Shown here piece after piece: positions 25,249 through 33,083 of a DNA stretch of 35,145 nt; within the stretch, counting starts at the first letter, position 1, and each line of letters starts with the position of its first letter. The position numbers and the translations under genes are program-made. Below the pieces are notes generated by a model. It was not told the origin of the DNA and searched no databases. It saw nothing but the letters and a program-made list of their open reading frames with translations. The stretch spans positions 1 to 35,145 of the forward strand of contig JABHFS010000113.1 of the NCBI GenBank assembly GCA_018672475.1, in the 5' to 3' direction. The stretch is from Gemmatimonadota bacterium (GTDB lineage: Bacteria; Latescibacterota; UBA2968; UBA8231).

Positions 25249-28095
25249 TTAATCGATATAATCTTCTGGCAACAATACTACTCGTATATAATTTTCACGA
25301 TTAAGATAGCGTTGCATGGCTTGCTGCAACGTCTCGACATCTATCGCTTCAACATAGTCTAGATACTCTAGCGCAAGCCGAGGGTTTATTTGGTGAAAAT
25401 TGGCCATATCCAACAAGTTGAGCCAATAGCCATTTTCTCGTAGGCGCACCTCGTGACGACGGCGGCGCATCTCTTGCACCTTCTGGATATAGCCAGCATC
25501 CAAGCCAGCCTCTTGTAGGCTATCTATCTGCGCTATAACAACCCCGGCCAGTTCCTCCGCTCGTTGTGGATCACAAGTAAAGCTGATCGACAGACTATAA
25601 CTCTCTTTTGGATAATGCGTCGCCGAAGCGCTGACGCCAACGCCATAGGTCCCCCCCAGATCCTCGCGCATGACCTCGCGCAGCTTTATCTGTAATGCGT
25701 CAGCCATCGCCTTGATCATAAAAAAGTTCCGATAGTTCCAATCGAAGGGACCGGTAAAAATCATCTGGGTCTGGCTCTTGGCTTCGAGTCCTTTATATAC
25801 GTAGCGCTCGACCACGCCGGTCGGCGGCTCGATGCCGACATCGCGCCAACTTTCCTGCCCGTCGCCATGCGGCAACGTGCCCAAATAGCTCTGCACCAGC
25901 GGCTCGATCGTCGGCAGATCGAAGTTGCCGACGAAGATAAAAGTGAAGTCACCAAAATCGGCAAAGCGTTCTTGATAGATGCGCAACGAGGTTGCGAGAT
26001 CCATTTCGCCGATCAGCTCCTCCGACCAGGGTCGGGCGCGGAAGTGATGCTGCGCGAGCACGAGTTGCAGCGTATCAGCGAAAGCAGCCTCCGGGCTGGC
26101 ACTGCGATTGGCCAAGATGCCGCGCATCCAAGCCTGATAGGCAGCGAAAGCGGTAGAATCGGCGCGTGGGGCCGTGCCGTAGAGGTGGATCAATTGGAAC
26201 ATCACTTCAAGATCTTCGGGGGAAGCCGAACCGCGCAGGCCCTCCTGCAACCCATTGATCCACGGTTGCACCGAGACGACCTTGTCGGCCAAGCGTTTTT
26301 CCAAGGCGATCTTGGACAAATGACCGACGCCGCCGCCGCGCACCACGCCATCGGCGGTACGCGCCGCGATAAACTCCTCATCTGCACTCAGCGAAAATCC
26401 GCCTGGGCTCGATGCGGCAAAGAGCACTTCGTCGTTTTTGAAATCCGTCGGCTTGAGCAAAACCACAATGCCATTTTCCAATTGCCAGCGCGTCAACCCT
26501 AACTCGGGCAGCACCTCGCGCAAGACAATCGCCGGCCCCATGTGGTCCCCCTCCAACAAGGGCGCGTCATCGACCTCCTCGACATAAGGCTCGACCTCGC
26601 GTTCGGAGACGGCGGCGAAAAGGGCCAATAACTCAGCTTCCTGCGGCGGCTCTACCGCCTCTTTCTCCGGTATGCTAACGGCGATCACCCGATTCTCGGG
26701 GCGCAGCCAGCGACCGGCCAACTCATTGACTTCCTGCAAGGTGATTTTGGGGACAAAACTTTTGTAAAAGCCGTATTCGAATTCCAACCCCGGGATAGGC
26801 TCGTCGGTAAGAAAACTGCGTTTGTATTCGTCGGCGAAACGGCCAGAGCGCGTCTTGTCGCGCTCGCGATAGCTCTGTTCCATCCGGCGCAACATCGCCT
26901 TTTTCTCCCGTTCGAGTTCGCCGGAGGTAAATCCGTGTACCAACACCCGCTGCGCCTCCTGCAAAATGGCTTCGAGCCCGCGCTCAATGCCATTGTCAGC
27001 GACTACGGCCCGCAAGATATAGGCGTCCTTGCTACGCACCATCCGCCCTTGCGTCGATGACGCCTGCAAATAGGGCGGATCAGCCTGCACGGTCAATTCT
27101 TCGAGTCGCTGGTTGAGCATTCGGTGATAGAGGGCCTGTAGCAAATAGCGTCGATAATCGCCGACGCGCCCTTCGGGTTTTACATCCTGCTTATAATAGA
27201 CGGTGATTGACGAATGCGTCGCTTCGGGATCGGCGGCAACGGTGAAGAGCGTTTCCTCGTGGTCGGGTACCGCGAACTCCGGCCTTGGCTCGGTGGTTGC
27301 CGGCCCCTCAAGGGCGGAGAAATACGTCCGGATCTGTTGTTCCATCCACATCGGGTCGAAGTCGCCCACGGCGATCACCGCCATCAAGTCCGGTCGATAC
27401 CACCGCTCGTAAAAGCTAGTCAGCGCGCTATGCGCAAAGGTATCGAGCACCGCCTTATCACCAATTGGCATGCGTTCGGCATAACGCGATCCGTGCAGGA
27501 TGACCGGCAATTGGCGATCGCGTATGCGCGCACTCGCACCGCGACCACGCCGCCACTCGTCGATGACCACCCCGCGCTCCTTGTCGATCTCCTCCGGCTC
27601 AAAACTGACGCCGTGCGCCCAGTCCTCTAAAATCTGCAGCGCCTGATCCATCACTTCGAGATCGTCGGTTGGCACCTGCAGCATATAGACGGTCTCATCA
27701 AAGGAGGTATAGGCATTGAGATCGGGGCCGAAGCGCATGCCGACTGATTCGAGATAATCGACCAGCTCCTGTTTGGCGAAACGCGTCGTGCCATTAAAGG
27801 CCATGTGCTCGGCGAAATGCGCCAGCCCCCGTTGCTCGTCTTCTTCCAACACCGAACCGGCATCGACCACCAACCGCAATTCGGCCCTGGCCGCCGGCTC
27901 CCGATTCTGGCGGATATAATAGCGCAGACCATTGTCGAGTTGGCCAACGGTAATCTGCGGATCGATCGGCAACTGTTGTTCAAGCAGTGGTATGATGCCT
28001 TCGGGCGGTCCGGTCGGCCGCGTTTCCAACTTGGCTTGGGGGGTGGCACAAGATACGACAATCAGGCATAAAGCTGCGCGAATGATAATTTTCAT
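25249..28095 (-). CDS. M16 family zinc metallopeptidase, lipoprotein
   Basis: The product has about 948 residues. The N-terminus (MKIIIRAALCLIVVSC) is a lipoprotein signal with lipobox VVSC, so the enzyme is likely anchored in an outer or inner membrane and faces the periplasm. The inverted zinc motif HxxEH is LAHFAEHMAFNG (H93, E96, H97); the expected distal Glu lies in EEIDKERGVVIDEW. The length and the two-half architecture (active half to about 470, structural half after) match PqqL-type periplasmic M16 proteases. The ATG at 28095 is preferred to one 12 bases upstream: an AAGG precedes it at the right distance. It is convergent with the sensor kinase and divergent from the IspZ-like gene. 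No partner peptidase gene is present. Confidence 0.92.
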   Translation of the reverse strand: MKIIIRAALCLIVVSCATPQAKLETRPTGPPEGIIPLLEQQLPIDPQITVGQLDNGLRYYIRQNREPAARAELRLVVDAGSVLEEDEQRGLAHFAEHMAFNGTTRFAKQELVDYLESVGMRFGPDLNAYTSFDETVYMLQVPTDDLEVMDQALQILEDWAHGVSFEPEEIDKERGVVIDEWRRGRGASARIRDRQLPVILHGSRYAERMPIGDKAVLDTFAHSALTSFYERWYRPDLMAVIAVGDFDPMWMEQQIRTYFSALEGPATTEPRPEFAVPDHEETLFTVAADPEATHSSITVYYKQDVKPEGRVGDYRRYLLQALYHRMLNQRLEELTVQADPPYLQASSTQGRMVRSKDAYILRAVVADNGIERGLEAILQEAQRVLVHGFTSGELEREKKAMLRRMEQSYRERDKTRSGRFADEYKRSFLTDEPIPGLEFEYGFYKSFVPKITLQEVNELAGRWLRPENRVIAVSIPEKEAVEPPQEAELLALFAAVSEREVEPYVEEVDDAPLLEGDHMGPAIVLREVLPELGLTRWQLENGIVVLLKPTDFKNDEVLFAASSPGGFSLSADEEFIAARTADGVVRGGGVGHLSKIALEKRLADKVVSVQPWINGLQEGLRGSASPEDLEVMFQLIHLYGTAPRADSTAFAAYQAWMRGILANRSASPEAAFADTLQLVLAQHHFRARPWSEELIGEMDLATSLRIYQERFADFGDFTFIFVGNFDLPTIEPLVQSYLGTLPHGDGQESWRDVGIEPPTGVVERYVYKGLEAKSQTQMIFTGPFDWNYRNFFMIKAMADALQIKLREVMREDLGGTYGVGVSASATHYPKESYSLSISFTCDPQRAEELAGVVIAQIDSLQEAGLDAGYIQKVQEMRRRRHEVRLRENGYWLNLLDMANFHQINPRLALEYLDYVEAIDVETLQQAMQRYLNRENYIRVVLLPEDYID

Positions 28096-28176
28096 AGGAG
28101 CCTTCATAAGTGCAATTTTTATAGGATAGAATAAAAATAATAATACGCCTCCTCCCGACCCATTGCAATCGGCCCC

Positions 28177-28204
28177 TTGACCGCCCGGCCAAAGCGCCTA
28201 TCAT
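28177..28204 (+). promoter_or_regulatory. Sigma70-like promoter for the IspZ-like/PhyH pair
   Basis: TTGACC (28177-28182) and TATCAT (28199-28204) are separated by 16 bp, each one base from the consensus. Transcription would start near 28211, 39 bases before the ATG at 28250. Confidence 0.6.
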
Positions 28205-28249
28205 ATCGTCTTTCGCTACTTCACCGACGACCAAGGGCGCACCCCACTG

Positions 28250-28798
28250 ATGGAATGGTCCCTATTCCTGCTCGACTTCGTGCCATTATTGGTCTTTGTC
28301 GTGCTCGACAGCTTCGGCAATGTGCGCTACGCGGTTATCGGCGCGGTGCTCGCCGCCGCCGTCGAACTCGGTTATAGCTATTGGGCCTTGGGTGGAATAG
28401 ATTTGTTCTCGGTGACCTTCGCCGCATTTATATTGCTCTTCGCCGGGCTGTCCTACAAATTCAACAACCCCCTATTCTTTAAGTTCAAACCGGTCGCCAT
28501 CGGTGCGCTCTCCGGCATAGCCTTTCTGGTTACCTCTACTTTTTTCGCGCCCTTATTGCTCACCATGTTAGACCGCTATATCGACCTTATCCCGGTCGAG
28601 CAACAGCACAAACTGCAACACCCGGCCGTACGCCTCATACTCGCCGATTTCAATCTCTACCTCGGCTTTGCCTTCCTGTTGCACGCCGGAGCCACGGCTT
28701 GGGCCGCGCTACATATGAGCCGCTGGGGCTGGTTCGCCGTCAGCGGACCGGGGCTCTATGTGGTCATCTTGCTGACCGCGCTACTCGTCATACCTTAG
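28250..28798 (+). CDS. IspZ/YciB-like septation-type membrane protein
   Basis: This 182-residue membrane protein has five or six hydrophobic helices. The start LFLLDFVPLLVFVVLDSFGN and the middle NNPLFFKFKPVAIGALSG match the layout of the YciB/IspZ family, which spans the inner membrane and is linked to septation and membrane integrity. The family's conserved K-P pair is present as FKPV. No catalytic motif exists. It is the first gene of a two-gene run with the PhyH gene that starts 8 bp past its stop (TAGGAG serves as both stop and ribosome site). What a septation-type protein does with a PhyH enzyme is not clear; the link may only be shared transcription. The relation to IspZ is by pattern, and the protein may be a distant member. 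Confidence 0.6.
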   Translation: MEWSLFLLDFVPLLVFVVLDSFGNVRYAVIGAVLAAAVELGYSYWALGGIDLFSVTFAAFILLFAGLSYKFNNPLFFKFKPVAIGALSGIAFLVTSTFFAPLLLTMLDRYIDLIPVEQQHKLQHPAVRLILADFNLYLGFAFLLHAGATAWAALHMSRWGWFAVSGPGLYVVILLTALLVIP

Positions 28799-28806
28799 GA
28801 GAAAAA

Positions 28807-29472
28807 ATGCCCCTCAGCCAAACACAATTAGCGACCTACGCCCGCGACGGCTATATCCTGCTCTCTGGTTTAATCGCCGAAAACATCGCCAACACGGCCG
28901 AACAAGCGATGTGGGATTGCATGCAAGCTCAGCCCGATGACCCCGCGACTTGGCCCGACGGCAATTACGCCCAAGGCCACGACCGTGCGGAGATCATCGC
29001 CTGCTATACCGATGATTTCCTGCAAGCCGCCGCCGAACTTTGCGGCGATCCACTCGATAGCACCAAAGCACCGGGTGGTGCTTTGGCCATTAATATCTTC
29101 CCGTCGCAAGCCCCATGGCAGACGCCCGGCCCCCATATCGACCACGCGATAAAGGAACACGGACACAAGGTCTTTCCCCGTCCTTTCCGCGTCGCGACGA
29201 TGATCTTTCTCAACGATGTCGCAGAACGAGGCGGCGGCACAGCTGTCTGGCCCGGCTCGCATCGGCAAATCGAGGCCTTGGCGCGCTCAGACGAAGAACG
29301 CTATGAAGACATGTGGGCTTTAAACCAGGATTTAGCGCAAGCGGATTTGTGCAAGCCCTTGGTGCTGACACCGCGCCGAGGCGACGTGCTGTTCTACAAT
29401 TATCTATGCGCCCATGCCGGCAGCGGCAATATCAGCCCGCAACCGCGTTTAGCACTTAACTACAAGTGGTAA
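28807..29472 (+). CDS. Phytanoyl-CoA dioxygenase (PhyH) family protein
   Basis: This 221-residue compact PhyH protein starts at ATG 28807, set by TAGGAG directly upstream; a longer frame starting at 28699 would run back through the upstream gene. The active site is complete: H110-I-D112 (TPGPHIDHAIKEHGH), H203 (YLCAHAGSG) and R214 eleven residues later. The core motif GGGTAVWPGSHRQIEAL (near 142-158) and RRGDVLFYNY (near 190-199) are present. It is shorter than the two PhyH proteins near 2567-4538 and not close to them in sequence. The substrate is unknown. Confidence 0.9.
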   Translation: MPLSQTQLATYARDGYILLSGLIAENIANTAEQAMWDCMQAQPDDPATWPDGNYAQGHDRAEIIACYTDDFLQAAAELCGDPLDSTKAPGGALAINIFPSQAPWQTPGPHIDHAIKEHGHKVFPRPFRVATMIFLNDVAERGGGTAVWPGSHRQIEALARSDEERYEDMWALNQDLAQADLCKPLVLTPRRGDVLFYNYLCAHAGSGNISPQPRLALNYKW

Positions 29473-29677
29473 GCACGATCCAATAAGCTGGAATTTGGGT
29501 AAATTGGCGTCCGATAGATCCACCTTGCAACATAATCGCGATCCACACCCCAACGACGCAATTGACACAGGCGATGTTGCGGCGCGGCGATACCGGCTGT
29601 CCGCATCGCCCGAACATACTCCTCAGGTACCGTCCACACCCTGCCAAAAATACTGCTATTCTTTACCAGGTCACGGC
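29473..29677 (-). pseudogene. Decayed fragment with helical EYVR-type repeat
   Basis: A minus-strand frame without a start codon reads FGRVWTVPEEYVRAMRTAG, IAAPQHRLCQLRRWGVDRDY, VARW and on to a TAG inside the end of the PhyH gene. The P-E-Y-V-R-x-M-R-x-A-G ... L-R-x-W-G-V-D-x-x-Y-V pattern recalls the short helical repeats (YVRxMRxAG...LxxLRxHGV) found in bacterial stress and Toast-rack-associated proteins. It is probably the remains of such a gene; the fragment is too short for certainty. Confidence 0.4.
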
Positions 29678-29850
29678 TATTCCGCCCGCTCTGCGCACAA
29701 AGTCACCATTCTCTGAGGACTGCTCACGACCTCGGCCAGGATTCGGATCTGTCGACCTCGACCGGACACCGCTGCAGGAAAGCCGCTACCGCGCATGCTG
29801 AGAATCGTGCCTTGTGGTGAAATATCGCCGCGCTTAAGCCGATCGATAAT
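29678..29850 (-). pseudogene. Possible DnaJ C-terminal fragment
   Basis: On the minus strand one frame reads IIDRLKRGDISPQGTILSM, RGSGFPAAVSGRGRQIRILA, EVVSSPQRMVTLCAERAE and ends at a TAG (29678-29680). GDISPQGTILSMRGSGFP followed by GRG and a beta strand ending in V resembles the C-terminal peptide-binding domain of DnaJ (PGTxLRLRGKGxP..GRGD..V.V.V). There is no start and no J-domain. I infer a gene remnant; the identification is tentative. Confidence 0.35.
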
Positions 29851-29864
29851 ATCTATATATAGCC

Positions 29865-30992
29865 TTATTGCTCCTCCCCATGCAGACGACCGACCGAGAC
29901 ATTGCCGTTGAGCGTATGCACGCGCACTTGCGTATCACCGCCGGCGCCGATCGGGCCTTCGACCAACGTGCGCTTAACGGTGCCCATCACACCCAAATCC
30001 GCCGCAGCCCGGACCCGGCCATTGGTCGTGCGGGCATCTAAAACACCACTAAAATCGACAGGCAAACGCAAATCGATATTGCCATTGGTCGACGTCGCCG
30101 TCAGCGGCGCTTCCCCTTCTACCAAATGCACTTCGATATTGCCATTGGCATTGGTGAAAAGCCCTTCGTATCTCAACTCTAACAACATTGCACGGATATT
30201 TCCGTTTTGTGTGCGCAATTGCACTTGCCCGCGACTACCATCGAGGGCGACATTGCCATTCGTGGTTTGAGCGGTGACCTTGCCTTCGCTCCCACTCGCA
30301 GTCGCGTTGCCATTGACCGTGCACAGATCCAAATCCAGATGCCGCGGCCCTTCGATTTTGTAGTTGATCGTCACATTGACCCCGCGCGGCGGCTTAGGAT
30401 GCTCCTTATAAATCCGCACTCTCTCACCCGTGCATTCGGCATGCACCACAACCTGCTCGGCGAAGGCCTCGGCCTGCTCGGAGGTATGCGCCTTAATCTT
30501 GGTATGAGCATACACCTTCACTGCAGTGCCAGTGCCAGGCTGGAAAACAATATTGCCATTGCCGGTTTCAGCCTGCAAGGCCACAATGGCCGCATCGTCA
30601 AATATCCAATCCTCTTCTCTATCTATTATCTCGCGATTCGAGGCACCATCGACCGCCTCGCTAACGACAACTTTAACCTGATCAACCACTTCATTAACGA
30701 CGTTGCCCAAATCCATACCCCGTACCGTCCTCATCGCCTTATCGACTTCCTTGCGCACCGTATCGCCGATATCGCCCTCGTGCACGGAACTCACGGCCCG
30801 CCGCACCTCCTCGCCGATATCTTCGAAAAACTCGCCAAAATCGCGCGGTTGCCGACGCTCATCACGGTCCTCCTGCGCCCCCTGGCCCGCCAGAGGACCG
30901 TCGCCAACCGCTTCGAGCAACCGGCTCGCTTCATCTACGCTGATCTTGCCTTCGGAAAGCATCCGCAATATGGCCATTCTTTCTTCGCTCAT
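29865..30992 (-). CDS. Toast-rack (DUF4097) protein with SHOCT-like N-terminus
   Basis: This 375-residue protein begins with a short helical domain (MAILRMLSEGKISVDEASRL, to about 30) of the SHOCT-like type that recurs in envelope-stress regulators. A charged linker with amphipathic helices (about 50-120) follows. From about 135 to 370 the sequence is a right-handed beta-helix or ladder with a recurring N-G-N turn: VNGN 226, TNGN 244, QNGN 262, NGN 283, TNGN 302, TNGR 323, LNGN 361, spaced about 18-20 residues. That is the DUF4097/Toast-rack fold. No signal peptide or membrane helix is seen, so it is probably cytoplasmic. It lies 19 bp behind the DUF2089 gene in the same operon. Such proteins occur with PspC- and LiaI-like proteins, so a scaffold role in the envelope-stress response is likely by inference. 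Confidence 0.85.
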   Translation of the reverse strand: MSEERMAILRMLSEGKISVDEASRLLEAVGDGPLAGQGAQEDRDERRQPRDFGEFFEDIGEEVRRAVSSVHEGDIGDTVRKEVDKAMRTVRGMDLGNVVNEVVDQVKVVVSEAVDGASNREIIDREEDWIFDDAAIVALQAETGNGNIVFQPGTGTAVKVYAHTKIKAHTSEQAEAFAEQVVVHAECTGERVRIYKEHPKPPRGVNVTINYKIEGPRHLDLDLCTVNGNATASGSEGKVTAQTTNGNVALDGSRGQVQLRTQNGNIRAMLLELRYEGLFTNANGNIEVHLVEGEAPLTATSTNGNIDLRLPVDFSGVLDARTTNGRVRAAADLGVMGTVKRTLVEGPIGAGGDTQVRVHTLNGNVSVGRLHGEEQ

Positions 30993-31011
30993 AACCCATT
31001 TTCCTCTCGAT

Positions 31012-31398
31012 TCATTTCAATTTTTGTAGCGCCTCAGTCGCTTCTTTTGCACCTAACTCACCGCGATCCAAACGATTGAGGATCTGCCGACGCTCATCAA
31101 GCAAATCCTCTTGCTCAATTTTTTCTTCCCCATTGACCTCGAAACCCATTTCACCGATTACGGCATTGAGCTTACTGCGCAATGCCGGATACGGTTCACC
31201 CGACTCCCGCTCCATTTCTTTAAGATTGCCCCTATTTTTGATATATATCTCTAAAAAGTGCAGGCTATCGGCTGACAGACGATCAAAAGCGCTTAACGAA
31301 AAGCTGCCCTGAACCGTGGTATCGCAGCGATTGCAACTCAGCTGCGTTGCATAGAGCCCATCGCCGCAAGCCGGACATTTGATAAATACTTTGTTCAT
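31012..31398 (-). CDS. DUF2089 zinc-ribbon regulator
   Basis: This 128-residue protein opens with a zinc ribbon: C8-P-A-C11 and C22-N-R-C25. A helical HTH-like middle (SAFDRLSADSLHFLEIYIKN, then RGNLKEMERESGEPYPALRS) follows, and the end (EERRQILNRLDRGELGAKEA type) is a SHOCT-like helix pair matching the N-terminus of the neighbouring Toast-rack protein. This is the DUF2089 architecture, a likely DNA-binding transcription factor. ATG 31398 is chosen over ATG 31407: AAAGGA sits 8 bases upstream of the former but abuts the latter. Five tandem 20-bp units and a palindrome lie just upstream (31439-31556), and the gene may control itself through them. Confidence 0.85.
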   Translation of the reverse strand: MNKVFIKCPACGDGLYATQLSCNRCDTTVQGSFSLSAFDRLSADSLHFLEIYIKNRGNLKEMERESGEPYPALRSKLNAVIGEMGFEVNGEEKIEQEDLLDERRQILNRLDRGELGAKEATEALQKLK

Positions 31399-31438
31399 CG
31401 AATCCATCCTTTGTTTGTTTAATAGCTAAACTATCTCT

Positions 31439-31451
31439 TGGACCATGTCCA
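31439..31451. promoter_or_regulatory. Palindrome upstream of DUF2089 gene
   Basis: TGGAC-CAT-GTCCA is a perfect 5-bp inverted repeat with a 3-bp centre, 41 bp before the DUF2089 start and 6 bp from the first 20-bp tandem unit. It could be an operator; no protein is assigned. Confidence 0.35.
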
Positions 31452-31456
31452 GTAAA

Positions 31457-31556
31457 TATTTTCAAATAATTCTATTTATTTTCAAATAATTCCACTTTTA
31501 TGAAAATTATTTAATGTATTTTCAAATAATTTAATGTATTTGTCGTAAATAAAATA
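31457..31556. repeat. Five tandem 20-bp AT-rich units
   Basis: Units start at 31457, 31477, 31497, 31517 and 31537. Units 1, 2 and 4 share the exact 15-mer TATTTTCAAATAATT; unit 3 is degenerate in its first half but shares the last 12 bases with unit 4 but for one; unit 5 keeps TATT and AAATAA. The exact 20-bp step is close to two helical turns, which places the units on one face of the DNA, as in arrays of operator sites. They lie directly upstream of the DUF2089/Toast-rack operon and run into the terminator of zapA. Confidence 0.75.
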
Positions 31557-31593
31557 AAAAGCCCCGACGAGCCATTTGGCTTATCGGGGCTTT
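31551..31593 (-). terminator. Intrinsic terminator of zapA
   Basis: On the minus strand a 17-bp stem (AAAGCCCCGATAAGCCA against TGGCTCGTCGGGGCTTT, 31558-31593; one mismatch) with a 2-nt loop is followed by TTTTTATTTTA. It lies 24 bp past the zapA stop. Plus-strand reading lacks a good T tract. Confidence 0.88.
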
Positions 31594-31616
31594 GTAAAAT
31601 AAGTATAGTTAGTTAA

Positions 31617-31970
31617 TTAAAAACTATGTCGGGGATCTCTGTTATTCATCCAATTCGATGTTAGCGGCAATAAGGTCGACCGCTGTTCAACCAATTCATT
31701 GAGTTTGGAGATATTTTCATAAGCCTGTTGCAATAACTCTTCGCGCTCTTTGCGCACCTGGACGACCTCAGCCGCCAATTCCATCGCCGCCAATACCGCA
31801 ACTTTAACCCGCGGCAAGCGCGGCAAACGAGCCGTTATCTCACGCATTTTAGCATCGACGCAATCGACGACCTCTTTAGTGACTTCAGCCCCTAGATCGC
31901 TGGCAATGCGATATTCCTCATCCAAAATCTGCACGTCTACTTCATAAGCTGGCTGATTTGCTGTTTTCAT
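31617..31970 (-). CDS. zapA: Cell division protein ZapA
   Basis: This 117-residue ZapA-type protein would bind FtsZ and bundle its filaments at the division ring. The N-terminal beta part (YEVDVQILDEEYRIASDLGA) matches the globular head, CVDAKMREITARLPRLPRVK and VAVLAAMELAAEVVQVRKER hold the family's conserved A-V-L-A-A-x-x-x-A-x-E signature, and the rest is a coiled coil as expected for the tetrameric stalk. The C-terminal tail (WMNNRDPRHSF) is longer than usual. A sigma70-type promoter (32010-32038) and a strong terminator make it a single-gene transcript inside an envelope-stress neighbourhood. Confidence 0.88.
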   Translation of the reverse strand: MKTANQPAYEVDVQILDEEYRIASDLGAEVTKEVVDCVDAKMREITARLPRLPRVKVAVLAAMELAAEVVQVRKEREELLQQAYENISKLNELVEQRSTLLPLTSNWMNNRDPRHSF

Positions 31971-32009
31971 TTCAATCTGCCCGTGTAAAGGGAAGCAATA
32001 GAGCGATAC

Positions 32010-32038
32010 ATCATATAATATAAACTATATGGTATCAA
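32010..32038 (-). promoter_or_regulatory. Sigma70-type promoter of zapA
   Basis: Minus strand: -35 TTGATA (32033-32038), 17-bp spacer, -10 TATGAT (32010-32015), each one base off consensus. The start would be near 32003, about 33 bases before the zapA ATG at 31970. Confidence 0.7.
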
Positions 32039-32083
32039 ATTCCATTAAATAAGACCTATAAATTGCTACATAGTTCCGCAACG

Positions 32084-32686
32084 CTAACCCGATAACGCCA
32101 AATGTAAATGATCAGCCGTACCCGTATGCCGAATCGCTTGCAAACCCATTAATAAGAACAAGCCCTGCCGGGCCCAATTGCGGGTCTCGCCAACATTGGA
32201 TACACGTAAATCCACCGCATGAGCGTAACCATCCCCGTGCAGATAATGCGGCGATCGCCCCTGCGCCTTTAAACCCATCTGCCCGTATTCAGCAGGCTCG
32301 CGCGCTATATCCGTAAGCACCATACGCCGATCCTCTAAAGCAACCAGCCACAACGCCAGACGCAGCGTCGGATGCAAGGTCGTCCACTCGGCCGCTGTGT
32401 CGGATGTCTTGAAATTGTGCGGCGGATAGTGCGCCGTGCCATAATAGCCCAACCCCAGAAACAATAGGGGGGTGACAAAGACCACCAGCCCCATCTTGCG
32501 CAACGAGCGGAAACGGAAACCGACGATACAGACTAACGCCAATAATCCCCCGCCCACGAATAACCCAGCCACCACCGCGAACCAACCGGCCGTCGGATCC
32601 GCGTGCAATAGGACCAACTGCACCCGGATCGTGGCCAGTAGAGCAACCAACCCTCCGACGATACACCACAGCAAAAGCGGCAACAT
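32084..32686 (-). CDS. Membrane-anchored M15-like metallopeptidase
   Basis: This 200-residue protein has three hydrophobic helices (about 3-20, 33-57 and 66-84), then a soluble domain. In that domain YLHGDGYAHAVDLRV (H150, H156, D159) and ADHLHLAL (H193, H195) supply the His/Asp ... His-x-His ligands of M15/VanY-type D,D- or L,D-peptidases; the surrounding pattern (W171 and GLFLLMGLQAIRHTGTADHL) also fits. I infer a peptidoglycan-cleaving or remodelling role on the periplasmic side. The spacing His150-Asp159 is longer than the usual seven residues, so zinc ligands need checking. Its ATG lies 14 bp after the stop of the four-helix membrane gene, in the likely psp operon. No zinc-dependent motif other than these is seen. 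Confidence 0.6.
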   Translation of the reverse strand: MLPLLLWCIVGGLVALLATIRVQLVLLHADPTAGWFAVVAGLFVGGGLLALVCIVGFRFRSLRKMGLVVFVTPLLFLGLGYYGTAHYPPHNFKTSDTAAEWTTLHPTLRLALWLVALEDRRMVLTDIAREPAEYGQMGLKAQGRSPHYLHGDGYAHAVDLRVSNVGETRNWARQGLFLLMGLQAIRHTGTADHLHLALSG

Positions 32687-32700
32687 CAGAATGCTTAGAC

Positions 32701-33069
32701 CTAATCGCGCCGGGACAAAAGGCGGAATTCACCGCGCTGTAACCAACTCCACCCTACGTAGAGCATGGCCAGCACCAAAGCGATTTTGAGCATCAGGAAC
32801 AAGGCGGCAAAAATTCCGACGACGACACCCAATGCCGCCTTGAAGGCCAGAATCGCCCCGGCGATCAACGCCAAAGCACCGATGACCCGCCCTAAAATGC
32901 TCTCGCCATTTATCCAGCGCTTACCCATGTAGAGCGCCCCGGCCGCCAATAGCGCGATCGCCACGACGGTAATCATGCCGAAGATACCGCCGATCACCGG
33001 AAAGATCAGCTTAAACGCCAGGACACCGCCCCAGATCAACAATACCACACCCAAAATTTTAGCTAACAT
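32701..33069 (-). CDS. Small four-helix membrane protein in psp operon
   Basis: This 122-residue protein is almost entirely hydrophobic: helices at about 3-20, 24-46, 60-80 and 84-108, with basic loops (GKRWING) between the second and third and a basic C-terminal tail. Helix pairs repeat in pattern (LGVVLLIWGGVLAFK / IGALALIAGAILAFK), suggesting an internal duplication. The layout resembles small LiaI/PspC-type membrane proteins of envelope-stress operons, but I cannot assign a family. The ATG at 33069 has AGGAG eight bases upstream and lies 14 bp after the stop of the 39-aa coiled-coil ORF. Confidence 0.7.
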   Translation of the reverse strand: MLAKILGVVLLIWGGVLAFKLIFPVIGGIFGMITVVAIALLAAGALYMGKRWINGESILGRVIGALALIAGAILAFKAALGVVVGIFAALFLMLKIALVLAMLYVGWSWLQRGEFRLLSRRD

Positions 33070-33083
33070 GATAAACTCCTCTC

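Noticed and set aside
30207..31079. 290-codon plus-strand frame over the Toast-rack gene
   Set aside because: His/Arg/Leu-rich shadow; the minus strand carries regular NGN turns of a known fold.
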